Source: Legionella drozanskii LLAP-1
GTDB lineage: Bacteria; Pseudomonadota; Gammaproteobacteria; Legionellales; Legionellaceae
Reading direction: 5' to 3'
NCBI RefSeq assembly: GCF_001467585.1
Contig: NZ_LNXY01000027.1
Coordinates: 184,633 to 248,632 of the forward strand
DNA length: 64,000 nucleotides
Shown here: positions 17,348 to 26,545 of the stretch, in pieces
How the letters are laid out: each line of letters begins with the position of its first letter
Numbering within the stretch: position 1 is the stretch's first letter
Notes under the pieces: generated by a model
Database searches by the model: none
Told to the model about the DNA's origin: nothing
What the model saw: the letters and a program-made list of their open reading frames with translations, nothing else
Program-made: the position numbers and the translations under genes

Positions 17348-18712
17348 TCAACCTTGTGCAAACCGCGTATCTACACGCGCAGTTAACTGCGAATGAATAT
17401 TATCAAAACCACGATTTGACATAATCAATACCGCATCGCCAGGCTGAACCTTGGCCACAATAGCGTCAACGATGCCTGTCGTATTTGGAAATATCTCATG
17501 GGGACAAGTCCAACCTTTGGCTACTTTTTGCAAATCAAATTGAGGCTCTAATACATAAGCGCCATCAACAGGCGCTAAAGCATCGGCCATTGCCTCAGCA
17601 TGGACACCGGTTTTCATCGTGTAAGAAGCAAATTCTAACACCGCAAATATACGTTTATGTCGACCACTCTGTTTCAATGCGGCAATCGTTTTTGTTATAG
17701 CTGTTGGATGATGAGCAAAATCATCATAAATAGTGACACCATGCCGCTCTGATTTGACCTCTAAACGCCTTTTAACGGGTTGGAATTTTTCTAAGGCTCG
17801 TGCAGCGACTTCTATTTCAACACCAGCATGGGAACTCGCTGCCAGTGCTGCCAGTCCATTTTCAATATTAAATTGCCCAATTAGCGGCCAATTTACCTCG
17901 GCAACCGCTTCGTCTTTATGCCAAATGCGAAAAGATTGTCCATTGTCATTGAGTAATTCAGCGCGCCAAACCGCTTCTCCCTGAAAAGCGAGATCTTCCA
18001 CCGTTGAAAATACCCCGCGCGTTAAGACTTCGTTCAGCGCTGCATCATCGCGTGGCTTGATCACAACGCCTTTGCCGGGAATGGTCTTTAAATAATAATG
18101 AAACTGCTGCTGAATTGACGGAAGATCGGTATAAATATCCGCATGATCAAATTCCAAATTATTTAAAATAGCAATCTCGGGTCGATAATGCATAAGCTTT
18201 GGGCGCTTATCAAAAAATGCAGAATCATACTCATCCGCCTCAATGACAAACCAATCGCCTTGGCCTAAATAAGCACTTGTATTAAAATTCGGCGCTACCC
18301 CACCAATAAGAAAACCAGGTTGTTTACCCGCTTGTTGTAGAATAAAAGCAAGCATCGACGTGGTCGTTGTTTTACCGTGAGTTCCTGAAACCGATAAAAC
18401 GCGATAACGAGTTAAGATGTTTTCGGCTAACCATTGCGGACCTGAGATATAATTTTTTCCAGCATTAAGTACGGCCTCAAGGACGGGCATACCTCGTTTG
18501 ATCGCATTCCCAACGATCACACAATCTGCTTTTAATGCTTGCGTGCTATCTTCATAACCTTCAGTCCACTCAACTTGCTTGGCTTGCAATAAATCACTAA
18601 CAGGGGAATAGCAATTCGCATCACAACCAGTCACCTTAAAACCTGCCTCTCTCGCTAATATAGCTAAAGCACTCATAAAGGTTCCACCGATACCTAAAAT
18701 ATGTAAATGCAT
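17348..18712 (-). CDS. mpl: UDP-N-acetylmuramate:tripeptide ligase Mpl (murein recycling)
   Basis: Joins recycled L-Ala-gamma-D-Glu-meso-DAP tripeptide to UDP-MurNAc in the cytoplasm, bypassing MurC-E. Mur-ligase features are the N-terminal HILGIGGTFMSALA nucleotide fold, the P-loop SGTHGKTTTTSM near residue 111, EADEYDSAFFDKRPK and the C-terminal YDDFAHHPTA segment. The ATG at 18712 (MHLHILGIGG) is preceded by GGAG; the upstream GTG is rejected. At 454 residues it matches E. coli Mpl (457). Its stop codon lies at the border of the MITE-like copy 2, so the last codons or stop may have been altered by the element. Confidence 0.95.
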   Translation of the reverse strand: MHLHILGIGGTFMSALAILAREAGFKVTGCDANCYSPVSDLLQAKQVEWTEGYEDSTQALKADCVIVGNAIKRGMPVLEAVLNAGKNYISGPQWLAENILTRYRVLSVSGTHGKTTTTSMLAFILQQAGKQPGFLIGGVAPNFNTSAYLGQGDWFVIEADEYDSAFFDKRPKLMHYRPEIAILNNLEFDHADIYTDLPSIQQQFHYYLKTIPGKGVVIKPRDDAALNEVLTRGVFSTVEDLAFQGEAVWRAELLNDNGQSFRIWHKDEAVAEVNWPLIGQFNIENGLAALAASSHAGVEIEVAARALEKFQPVKRRLEVKSERHGVTIYDDFAHHPTAITKTIAALKQSGRHKRIFAVLEFASYTMKTGVHAEAMADALAPVDGAYVLEPQFDLQKVAKGWTCPHEIFPNTTGIVDAIVAKVQPGDAVLIMSNRGFDNIHSQLTARVDTRFAQG

Positions 18713-18739
18713 GTTGTTCTCCACGAGTAGCTTTTACTC

Positions 18740-19282
18740 TCATTGCCAAAAGGAAACTGTTAAAATATTACAGGCTAATAATCCAAAACTTGCTAATACA
18801 GCACTTAAATAATCCACTTCCAAGGCGTGTTTATAAATGTGAACTGTGACTAAAAATTGCCAGATCGTGAGCAATAAAGTCAAAATTAAATACACAACTC
18901 CTATGAAAAAGCCTAGCACTTGATTTAGATCCGCATTCACCAGCATTGGGGTTACTATCAATAAAGGGAATGCGAAAAAATGGATTATCATGTGGCTAAT
19001 TAAAAGAGCTGTCAAGGTTTGTTGCAAACGAGAAGCTTTGACATTAATTTTCAGCAAAACATAGCTATAGACAAAATAAGAGAAAATTAAAGTTAAACCA
19101 GATAGAGCGGAGGCTATTGGATTAAATTCTTGTTTAATATCAGCAAGATACCATTGAAGCACAATTATTATAAAAAATAAAACAGAGACTAGGATTAATA
19201 ACAGCGATGAACAAGGCGTATTCGCCGGACTCTCTTTTAGCAGAGCAACCTGCCAGTATCGCTTAAAAACTGCCTCCCACAT
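18740..19282 (-). CDS. inner-membrane protein with about five helices, unknown function
   Basis: 180-residue hydrophobic protein. Predicted membrane segments by eye are LLLILVSVLFFIIIVLQWYL (26-45), ALSGLTLIFSYFVYSYVLL (59-77), LLISHMIIHFFAFPLLIV, VLGFFIGVVYLILTLLLTIW and VLASFGLLACNILTVSFW. The organisation recalls Yip1-like domains, but no diagnostic motif allows a firm call. It lies 27 bp upstream of mpl on the same strand, so the two may be co-transcribed. Confidence 0.75.
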   Translation of the reverse strand: MWEAVFKRYWQVALLKESPANTPCSSLLLILVSVLFFIIIVLQWYLADIKQEFNPIASALSGLTLIFSYFVYSYVLLKINVKASRLQQTLTALLISHMIIHFFAFPLLIVTPMLVNADLNQVLGFFIGVVYLILTLLLTIWQFLVTVHIYKHALEVDYLSAVLASFGLLACNILTVSFWQ

Positions 19283-19447
19283 AAAAATATCCTATTAAGT
19301 AAGTCCCGTTTAAATATTTCTTCTTGTTTTGATAGTCATTATATCGGGAAAATATATTTTATCTTTATACTCTCGAAGAAAATTCTGTTTTGAATGCCTA
19401 TACTTTTTTTAACGCTTTAAATAAATTGCCATTAAGGAAAATATAAG

Positions 19448-20008
19448 ATGCGTCTAAACAGGATCAAACCGACAGCACTCTCTCCAGAGCAAAAAGATCT
19501 TTATCAGGATATGAAAAAAGGAATCGAAGCCCATTTCAAAGGTTTTAAGGCAATCGATGATGACGGCTCCCTCATTGGACCTTGGATTCCTTGGTTAAAA
19601 TATCCCAAATTTGGAGGCCCGATGTGGGAGCTAGTTAAATCCCTTTCCCTGTCTCCGGGTTTGCCTAAATCAGTGAGAGAAGTTTCAATTCTGACTGTCG
19701 GTGCGAAATTTCATGCCTCTTATGAATTGTATGCACATATCTTGATGGGGAAAGACCATGGTTTAGAAGATGAAATAATTACTACCCTAGTAGCCGGCCA
19801 ACGTCCGACTACTTTAGGCGAAGAGGAGGCCCTTGCTTATGACTTCACTTCTTCTTTACTTGAGGGTGGCGTATTACCCGAATGGATTTATAAAAAAAGC
19901 GTGGATCAATTTGGCGAAGAAGGCACCACAGAATTAATTTATCTTGTGGGACTTTATTGCATGGTGTGCTTAACACTGAATGCTTTTGATATCCCTGTGC
20001 CGGAATAA
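19448..20008 (+). CDS. carboxymuconolactone decarboxylase (CMD/AhpD-like) family protein
   Basis: 186-residue protein of the CMD helical fold. The core REVSILTVGAKFHASYELYAHILMGKDHGL fits the CMD family signature, with E and H residues (YELYAH) at the usual active-site positions. The CxxC pair of AhpD is absent, so peroxiredoxin-reductase activity is not expected. The reaction cannot be named. AAGGAAA before the ATG is a fair ribosome site. The gene is convergent with yhdP, whose stop is only 20 bp away. Confidence 0.82.
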   Translation: MRLNRIKPTALSPEQKDLYQDMKKGIEAHFKGFKAIDDDGSLIGPWIPWLKYPKFGGPMWELVKSLSLSPGLPKSVREVSILTVGAKFHASYELYAHILMGKDHGLEDEIITTLVAGQRPTTLGEEEALAYDFTSSLLEGGVLPEWIYKKSVDQFGEEGTTELIYLVGLYCMVCLTLNAFDIPVPE

Positions 20009-20028
20009 GAGGAGTCGCTGCAAGCCAT

Positions 20029-23000
20029 CTAGATCGAGGGCGAATGATTAGCTCGGGCTGCATAGGCTGCGGCTAAGCGCTTTCTTATAATATTGACCTC
20101 TTCGACCAAAGGTTGTTTCCAAGGTCCTGAAATTTTATAAGAATAACCACTGATCTTTTGCATACCCTGATTAATTATCTTGCTTGCGACCCAGGTTGCA
20201 AAACCAGCCACTGGTCCCCCAGCTATTGTCGCCACCACCGGCAAGCTCGCTGTGATATGAGGCGAAATTCTTAAATCCACATTATACAATTGTTTAGAGA
20301 TATCTAAATTCCCTTTCATCGAGGCATAGGCTACTGGGCCATCAATATAACTATCCTGCGTCGTCATAACACCATTAGTAACATTAAAGCTACCTTCTAA
20401 ATGATCAAAGCTATAGCCCCCTTTGGCTAGATCACTAAAATCTAATTTAAGACGTCGAGGTATAGTTTGCAAACTTAGGATACTCAAAAGCTTACCCAAG
20501 CCCAGTTTTTCTTCTGTTTGCGAACTTAAATTCGTGATCCGTCCGTCTTTAAAGTTTATTGCTACTTCGCCATTTATTTTTGCCAGTGAGAAATCATGAA
20601 GCGCGCCGGGCCATCCGCCCTGGAATCGTAAATCCCCATGCTTCGCTTCAACGGCTGGACTGATTTTCCAGCGCCGTAGACTTGTGGCTAGGTCATTGAT
20701 ATGTAAATCAGCCTCAAGCTTCGTCGTATTGGTTTTCCCGACCTGCTTCCATTCACCTTTGGCAGTTAATAAATAGGAGGGGGAGGTTATTTTACAATAT
20801 TCAAGATGCCAACGATCAGGAGTCGATCTCCCTTTTAAGCTTACATCTCCTAAATCTAAGGCACCTAATTGAAAAGAGGCTATACGTATATTCAGGTTTG
20901 GCATATCGATAGGTTTTAAAGTTGATTGCGTTTGCGGCTCAGTTGGTTTTACCTCAGCAGATTTATTTTCCAGATGCAATTTATCAAATTGTCCTGTTAA
21001 AGTATTTGAAGTAGGTTTATAGCGCAAATTAGCATTTACAGTTGCGTGATTTAAGCGAATTGACCAATCTCCGCTGGTTAACTTCGTTGCTTTGACAGCT
21101 AACTCATCGTAGCTTTCCTTCCATATTTTCGCTTTTTGCAACTTAACATCGATTAAATTTAATGAATTGACTAAGGTGCTTTGGCCAGCTAATTTAGATA
21201 ATTTCGCTTTGACTTTTAGCCATTGATCTAATTCAAAATTAGGTAAGGCTCCTATTAGTTGCAGACCGGATTGAGATCTCCCCTTCGCCTCTCCACCTCC
21301 CAAACGTATTTTCCCTTTCTGCAACTCAAAAACACCGCTCGGTCGAGTAAACCATAAATCGCTACTTAATTGATTATCATAGTTAAATCGCAACCTCACT
21401 ACTCGCTCGGGATTAAAATCAATGTCGACTCTAAGGGGGTTTTTTTTCTCAATCGTTTTGCCCAAAGGTGCAGGTAAATCAATGCCAAGACCTTCTAAAG
21501 AAGTGTTCACATGCAGATGATCTAAATCATTCGGATCATCCGTTAACTGGAGCACCCCATCTATCCTAACAGTGCCATGCATCAATGATAAAATCGGTAA
21601 ATTAAATTTATTGTTGAGTACCTCAATGTTAGGCTCTCCTGCTATTTTCACCTCAGTATAAAGGACAGGCTGATGAATCGATTGAATCGCTAGTGTCACA
21701 GGATTATTTAAAATCTGCGCTTGCAAATGACTACCTAAAACACCACTTTGATCAAACCGTAAATCACCGGTTAACTCTTCTAAATTCACATCGTCCATGC
21801 TGTGATGAACATCGACTTTATTATTTTTAAACTGAAGCTCACCAAGAACTAATATACGGTCATTTTCAGGATAAAGTGGGGCTTCTAATTTGAGATCTAA
21901 ATCAAGCAAACCTCTTATTTTCAACATGTTTAAAGCAGATAATTTTTTTTGTAGCGGTGAACTCCTAATGTAGGACAAAGCTTTTTCACCGGAAGTATTC
22001 ATCTTGCTATGAACCAGCAATACTTCACGATCCGAGCCTAAATTGTTTATCAGCACAGATACCTGATTAGTTTTCACATCTTTTAAACTGGCATTGACAA
22101 TATCTGCTTCTAAAGTGTTTTTATTCACTTGTAAGTAGGCATCAATATTTTTTGTTACTGGCCACTTTGGCGCAAAAACTAAATCGACATTGGTTAAGTG
22201 ACTTTTAATTGAAAATTCACCCGGTTGTTTGTCGAAAGGAAAATCAGCTAAAGCTCCGTTAACATTGATTTTTCCTTCGACTTTGCCTATCCGTTTAATA
22301 TCGCGTTTAAGCCAGGTATTTAATCTAGGTTTTAGGTATTTGGAAGGTAAATAGGGTAATAATCGTTGTGCATTTTTTGCTGAAAATTCACCGGTTAAAT
22401 TTAACTGGCCTGAAGAAGTCGCAGTCACTTTATCTATCACGCCTCTTAGATTCAGCAGGAGATTGCGATGATTGATAATAAAATGATCGAGATTAATGCG
22501 TAAACCATCGCTCAGTGTTTGCCAATTAATCGCAGCACTCAGAGCAGATAAGGTCATCGACGGTTGGTTTTTCTGCGTAAGCACTGTTTTGTCGCCCCCT
22601 AACTGCAACATTCCTTCATGAGGCTGCCAATGAAGGGCGCCCGAGAGCTTATCAACACCTGGATAATCAGTCTGAGATGGCCAACCCAAATTGGAAAAAT
22701 TAGTCAGTACAGATTCGAGTTTGCCTTGTTTAATTTGTATCTGCGTATCATGAAATAAGCCATGAGGCTTCATCGCTAACATTGGAGTTAAGGCTTGCGG
22801 CCAAGAAACAGCAGTGGATAGCAAAGATTCAAGTAAAATATTTTTCACGTACAGTAGGTAGGTATCTGTCGTTTTTTGGTAACGCAACATCAAATTATTC
22901 TTAGGCCAAAAGGTATCGCCAAGTCGTAAATGAATCCGATCGCTCGCTAATTCCCAGCCCTCAGTGGTCGGTTTCCAGGCTAGATTCGCTTTCAGGATTT

Positions 23001-23928
23001 TGATTTGCTCATTACTCTGTGTTTCTTTGTCAATCCAAGCAACATTATGCATGCGTAATCTTGCCTGTACTTTAGCAACTTTCCCTTTTAACAAATCAGC
23101 CCATAATTGAACATCTCCCTTGCCGTCCAATAATTGCAGCCCTGATTGCCCAACAAAACCCTGCCATTGAGCAGGAAGTAAATGTTGAATTGAGAAAAAT
23201 GCCTGTCCTGAAGTTTTATCTAAGGCATAAGGGTCTATCTTTAACTCTGCCAATAACTGAAAATTAGTCGCTGCGGTTTGAGCAAGATTTCCTCGCCCTT
23301 TGATAGTATAACGCCCTGCTTTATTCACAATTTGTAGATTCAGTTCGCTAAGAGGAATTAGAATTCCATCTTGCATATAAAGATGTGCTGAGAGATTTTT
23401 TATAATGATTTTTTGCTGGGCTAACATCCATGCCAATACTGGTTGAGCAGCCTCCCAGCTTATTTTTGGACTGTTATAACTATCTATGCCATCAATTTCC
23501 CAGCCTTTTTCATTTTGATGAAGACTCAAGTGTAAATCGTCGATGAAAAGCACGCCGGGCTGAAACTGCCAATGCCAAAGTGAACTAAATAAATTAATAC
23601 CAACTAGCAACTTGCTTAATTTGATAGTATCTTTTTTGCCGTCGGAGATGCTCACTTGATTTAATTTAATGACTGGTTCAAACCAATACCAACCTGTTTC
23701 CATGGTAGCAATAGTCACAGACTCACCCATCACTGTTGAGAGATGCTGCTCCACTTCCGTCTTGTATTGTTTAGCCCAGGGAGTTAATGCACGAAAAAGA
23801 CTCGAAATGATAGCAGCTGTGATAATCAAACAGGCCAGAGTTATCCAGCATCGTTTTAAAAATTTAGCCACTGTGTTTTGTCGAATTATTGCTAGCCTTA
23901 CTGTTCCATTGTTTTTGCGCGTACTCAT
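20029..23928 (-). CDS. yhdP: YhdP-family AsmA-like envelope protein
   Basis: Large bridge-type protein anchored in the inner membrane by one N-terminal helix (CWITLACLIITAAIISSLF), with the rest in the periplasm. YhdP/AsmA-like proteins are implicated in phospholipid transport to the outer membrane (family knowledge). The C-terminal region with NGEVAINFKDGRITNLS, FDHLEGSFNVTNGVMTT and PVVATIAGGPVAGFATWV is typical of the TIGR02099/YhdP type. Start at 23928 (MSTRKNNGTVRL) is chosen for its AAGGAG at 5 nt; length is 1299 residues, close to E. coli YhdP (1266). The first 65 bp overlap the end of fliJ in another frame. Confidence 0.92.
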   Translation of the reverse strand: MSTRKNNGTVRLAIIRQNTVAKFLKRCWITLACLIITAAIISSLFRALTPWAKQYKTEVEQHLSTVMGESVTIATMETGWYWFEPVIKLNQVSISDGKKDTIKLSKLLVGINLFSSLWHWQFQPGVLFIDDLHLSLHQNEKGWEIDGIDSYNSPKISWEAAQPVLAWMLAQQKIIIKNLSAHLYMQDGILIPLSELNLQIVNKAGRYTIKGRGNLAQTAATNFQLLAELKIDPYALDKTSGQAFFSIQHLLPAQWQGFVGQSGLQLLDGKGDVQLWADLLKGKVAKVQARLRMHNVAWIDKETQSNEQIKILKANLAWKPTTEGWELASDRIHLRLGDTFWPKNNLMLRYQKTTDTYLLYVKNILLESLLSTAVSWPQALTPMLAMKPHGLFHDTQIQIKQGKLESVLTNFSNLGWPSQTDYPGVDKLSGALHWQPHEGMLQLGGDKTVLTQKNQPSMTLSALSAAINWQTLSDGLRINLDHFIINHRNLLLNLRGVIDKVTATSSGQLNLTGEFSAKNAQRLLPYLPSKYLKPRLNTWLKRDIKRIGKVEGKINVNGALADFPFDKQPGEFSIKSHLTNVDLVFAPKWPVTKNIDAYLQVNKNTLEADIVNASLKDVKTNQVSVLINNLGSDREVLLVHSKMNTSGEKALSYIRSSPLQKKLSALNMLKIRGLLDLDLKLEAPLYPENDRILVLGELQFKNNKVDVHHSMDDVNLEELTGDLRFDQSGVLGSHLQAQILNNPVTLAIQSIHQPVLYTEVKIAGEPNIEVLNNKFNLPILSLMHGTVRIDGVLQLTDDPNDLDHLHVNTSLEGLGIDLPAPLGKTIEKKNPLRVDIDFNPERVVRLRFNYDNQLSSDLWFTRPSGVFELQKGKIRLGGGEAKGRSQSGLQLIGALPNFELDQWLKVKAKLSKLAGQSTLVNSLNLIDVKLQKAKIWKESYDELAVKATKLTSGDWSIRLNHATVNANLRYKPTSNTLTGQFDKLHLENKSAEVKPTEPQTQSTLKPIDMPNLNIRIASFQLGALDLGDVSLKGRSTPDRWHLEYCKITSPSYLLTAKGEWKQVGKTNTTKLEADLHINDLATSLRRWKISPAVEAKHGDLRFQGGWPGALHDFSLAKINGEVAINFKDGRITNLSSQTEEKLGLGKLLSILSLQTIPRRLKLDFSDLAKGGYSFDHLEGSFNVTNGVMTTQDSYIDGPVAYASMKGNLDISKQLYNVDLRISPHITASLPVVATIAGGPVAGFATWVASKIINQGMQKISGYSYKISGPWKQPLVEEVNIIRKRLAAAYAARANHSPSI

Positions 23929-24334
23929 CACTCTCCTTTTGTTCTGCGCGTTCTTTCTTGGTATTTTCTTGTTGTTCAACACGCTCTATTAGCCGTTTAA
24001 CAGCATCTTGTTCTGATTTTGCTTGCAAATAAATCGTTTCACATCGTGAACGTTGTTTCGCAAGCTGTGCCAACTGCTGATTTATCTGCGAAAGAGCTGA
24101 GTCGAGCTGAGCAATAAAATTAATTCGATTCCGCACATTCCCCACAGTACATCCATTATCTCCAATGTCACTTAGCTGTTGCACATAATCACCACGATAA
24201 CCTAGTAATTGTTCGTGTCGAGCCTTGCCAGTAATAAATTGTTCTCTAGCTCGTACTAATTGTTCAGCAGCCAAACGTGTAGTTTGTTCCTTTAACATCA
24301 GCAATTGCTGTAAGCGACTAATCCGTAGACTCAT
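23864..24334 (-). CDS. fliJ: flagellar export chaperone FliJ
   Basis: Small coiled-coil stalk protein of the flagellar type III export ATPase. At 156 residues it is nearly all heptad-rich helix (MSLRISRLQQLLMLKEQTTRLAAEQ through KRLIERVEQQENTKKERAEQKESDEYAQ), as expected for FliJ, and it follows fliI. The C-terminal tail of about 15 residues is coded in the stretch that also encodes the start of yhdP. A 176-bp gap with no gene separates it from fliI, larger than other gaps in the cluster. Confidence 0.9.
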   Translation of the reverse strand: MSLRISRLQQLLMLKEQTTRLAAEQLVRAREQFITGKARHEQLLGYRGDYVQQLSDIGDNGCTVGNVRNRINFIAQLDSALSQINQQLAQLAKQRSRCETIYLQAKSEQDAVKRLIERVEQQENTKKERAEQKESDEYAQKQWNSKASNNSTKHSG

Positions 24335-24510
24335 AATTTGGACCCTCGATCTTTTCCTTAAGATTAATACCGCTAAAGCTATTTAGCACAATATTAATAT
24401 ATGCTCAAGATGTCTCGGATTGCTAGATTTTGAAGGATCTTAAATGGTTTTGCAAAAAAAGGGGGTTTTTAGGGCTTTTCTTTGCAATGGCAAATCAATT
24501 TGTTTATAAA

Positions 24511-25854
24511 TTAAACTTTTTCAACCGAATTCGCAAGTTGACTAAGTCGATCGATACTTGTTTCAAAATCTACTTTTTCATTCATATCCTGCGCAATATA
24601 TTCTCTAATTTTTTCGCGGTAGGCGATTGCCTTATCTAACTGCTGATCATTTCCCTTGGTGTAAGCTCCTAACAAAATAAGATCTTTATTTTTCTCGTAG
24701 AGGGAAAGATATTTTTTTAATAACAGCATCTCTTTCATTTGGGTACTAGGAACAATCGTTGGCATAACCCGACTGATAGAAGCTTCGATATCGATTGCCG
24801 GAAATTGGCCCGATTCAGCCAGCTCACGATTTAAGACAATATGGCCGTCAAGGATAGCTCGTGCCGCATCGGCAATAGGATCTTGCTGATCATCCCCTTC
24901 GGTAAGAACCGTATAAAAGGCAGTAATAGAACCACTGCCGGGTTTCCCCATTCCCGCTCGTTCAACTAATTGAGGCAGCTTCGCAAAAACAGAGGGAGGA
25001 TAACCTTTCGTGGCGGGCGGTTCGCCTATAGACAGGGCAATTTCACGTTGAGCCTGAGCAAAACGAGTTAATGAATCCATGAGCAATAACACATGCTTCC
25101 CTTGATCACGGAAATATTCAGCAATACTCGTTGCCACCATAGCGCCGTGCAAACGCATGAGGGGACTCTCATCTGCGGGTGCGGCTACAACCACCGCGCG
25201 CTTTAGCCCTTCTTTACCTAAGTTAGTTTCAATAAACTCTTTGACTTCTCGCCCCCGTTCACCAATCAAGCCAACGACTACCATGTCCGCAGCGGTGAAT
25301 CGAGTCATCATACTGAGTAGCACCGACTTTCCTACCCCGGACCCGGCAAATAAACCTATTCGTTGTCCACGTCCAACCGTTAAAAATCCATTGATGGCTC
25401 GAATTCCTACATCCATTGGTGTATCAATGATCGCCCGTTTAAGTGGATTAAACGGTTGGCTATGCAAAGGATAATCCTTTTCAACATCTGGAATTTCACC
25501 CTCGTCGATAATAAGCCCGGCACCATTCAGTACTCTACCGAGCAAAGCATCACCCACCCCCACTTGCGCAATTCGACCGCTGGGTACTATTAACATTCCC
25601 GGGCCTATTCCTTGCGTATGACCTATAGACATGAGATAGGCATTTTCATTATCAAAACCAACAACTTCGGCTTCTACTCTTTCTTTTTTATTAATTTTTA
25701 CCCAACAGCGCGCACCAACAGGTTGATGAAAACCTCGCGCTTCCAAAGTCAAACCAATCGCTCGGCTAACCCGACCGCAAATTACCAAACCAGAATCCTT
25801 CCTAGAGCGTATTGTTTTTAAGGTTTTAAATGCTTGAGATTGATAGTTCGTCAT
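24511..25854 (-). CDS. fliI: flagellar export ATPase FliI
   Basis: Hexameric ATPase at the base of the flagellar secretion system, related to F1-beta. Walker A is AGSGVGKS (residues 170-177), followed by GLIGERGREVKEF, the Walker B strand VLLLMDSLTRFAQAQREI and the QDPIADAARAILDGHIVL signature. The length of 447 residues is normal. It starts 5 bp after fliH and belongs to the fliEFGHIJ operon. Confidence 0.97.
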   Translation of the reverse strand: MTNYQSQAFKTLKTIRSRKDSGLVICGRVSRAIGLTLEARGFHQPVGARCWVKINKKERVEAEVVGFDNENAYLMSIGHTQGIGPGMLIVPSGRIAQVGVGDALLGRVLNGAGLIIDEGEIPDVEKDYPLHSQPFNPLKRAIIDTPMDVGIRAINGFLTVGRGQRIGLFAGSGVGKSVLLSMMTRFTAADMVVVGLIGERGREVKEFIETNLGKEGLKRAVVVAAPADESPLMRLHGAMVATSIAEYFRDQGKHVLLLMDSLTRFAQAQREIALSIGEPPATKGYPPSVFAKLPQLVERAGMGKPGSGSITAFYTVLTEGDDQQDPIADAARAILDGHIVLNRELAESGQFPAIDIEASISRVMPTIVPSTQMKEMLLLKKYLSLYEKNKDLILLGAYTKGNDQQLDKAIAYREKIREYIAQDMNEKVDFETSIDRLSQLANSVEKV

Positions 25855-25859
25855 AAATT

Positions 25860-26504
25860 TTAAACGTTTGTTGAGTCATCGCTATCTTCTTGAAGATAGG
25901 ATTTAAATAGTTTTTGTAAGCGAGTTTTTACTCGCCCATCCAAATCGGTATAGTCACTTTTTAAATAAAAATCGCCTTGGGCTAAAGAGGCATCAGGCAT
26001 TAAAAACTGAGTTAAATTAAAATTTTGGGATTCTTTTAATTCCTGCGTTAAATAGTCCACATCGACGGGATTCATGAACAGCTGCTTATCCCCCTGTAAA
26101 GCTGGCAGTTCTTGCTTTATCATCTCAATTAAAGCAAATAATTTTTCAGGATGGATAGATAATTCTATACCTATACAAGCCTCACAGACCCACAATATAG
26201 TTTTTACAATTTCTTGATTTAATTGACTATCCACTAAAGCCACTGGGTGCTGTAGTAGTACTATCCAATTGTTTAGCTCTTGCTTTAGTTGCTGAATATC
26301 CGCAGCCGCCTGTTGTAGCCCCTCTTGATAACCTGCTTGTTTTGCTTCTTCGCGTAAGCGCGCGCATTCTTTTTCTATCTCCACCTGAGGATCAACAGGC
26401 TCGATGACCTCTGGTTCGGGTCCTCTAATATCCCAAATATTGAAAGAATCTTTATCTTTTTCTTCGTACAAAGGTTGAAAATTATTTTCCACGTTTAGTC
26501 TCAT
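25860..26504 (-). CDS. fliH: flagellar assembly protein FliH
   Basis: Regulatory stator of FliI that links it to the C-ring. The 214 residues include an acidic proline-rich N-terminus, the coiled coil EIEKECARLREEAKQAGYQEGLQQAAADIQQL (about 42-75), which carries the AxxxGxxxG-like helix, and a C-terminal globular domain ending in GDFYLKSDYTDLDGRVKTRLQKLF, typical of FliH. The ATG at 26504 has no clear Shine-Dalgarno; a GTG four codons later is an alternative. It sits between fliG and fliI as usual. Confidence 0.93.
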   Translation of the reverse strand: MRLNVENNFQPLYEEKDKDSFNIWDIRGPEPEVIEPVDPQVEIEKECARLREEAKQAGYQEGLQQAAADIQQLKQELNNWIVLLQHPVALVDSQLNQEIVKTILWVCEACIGIELSIHPEKLFALIEMIKQELPALQGDKQLFMNPVDVDYLTQELKESQNFNLTQFLMPDASLAQGDFYLKSDYTDLDGRVKTRLQKLFKSYLQEDSDDSTNV

Positions 26505-26545
26505 TTTTCATTTTTAACTGTTTTGGTTGAGTAAGACGCAGGGGA

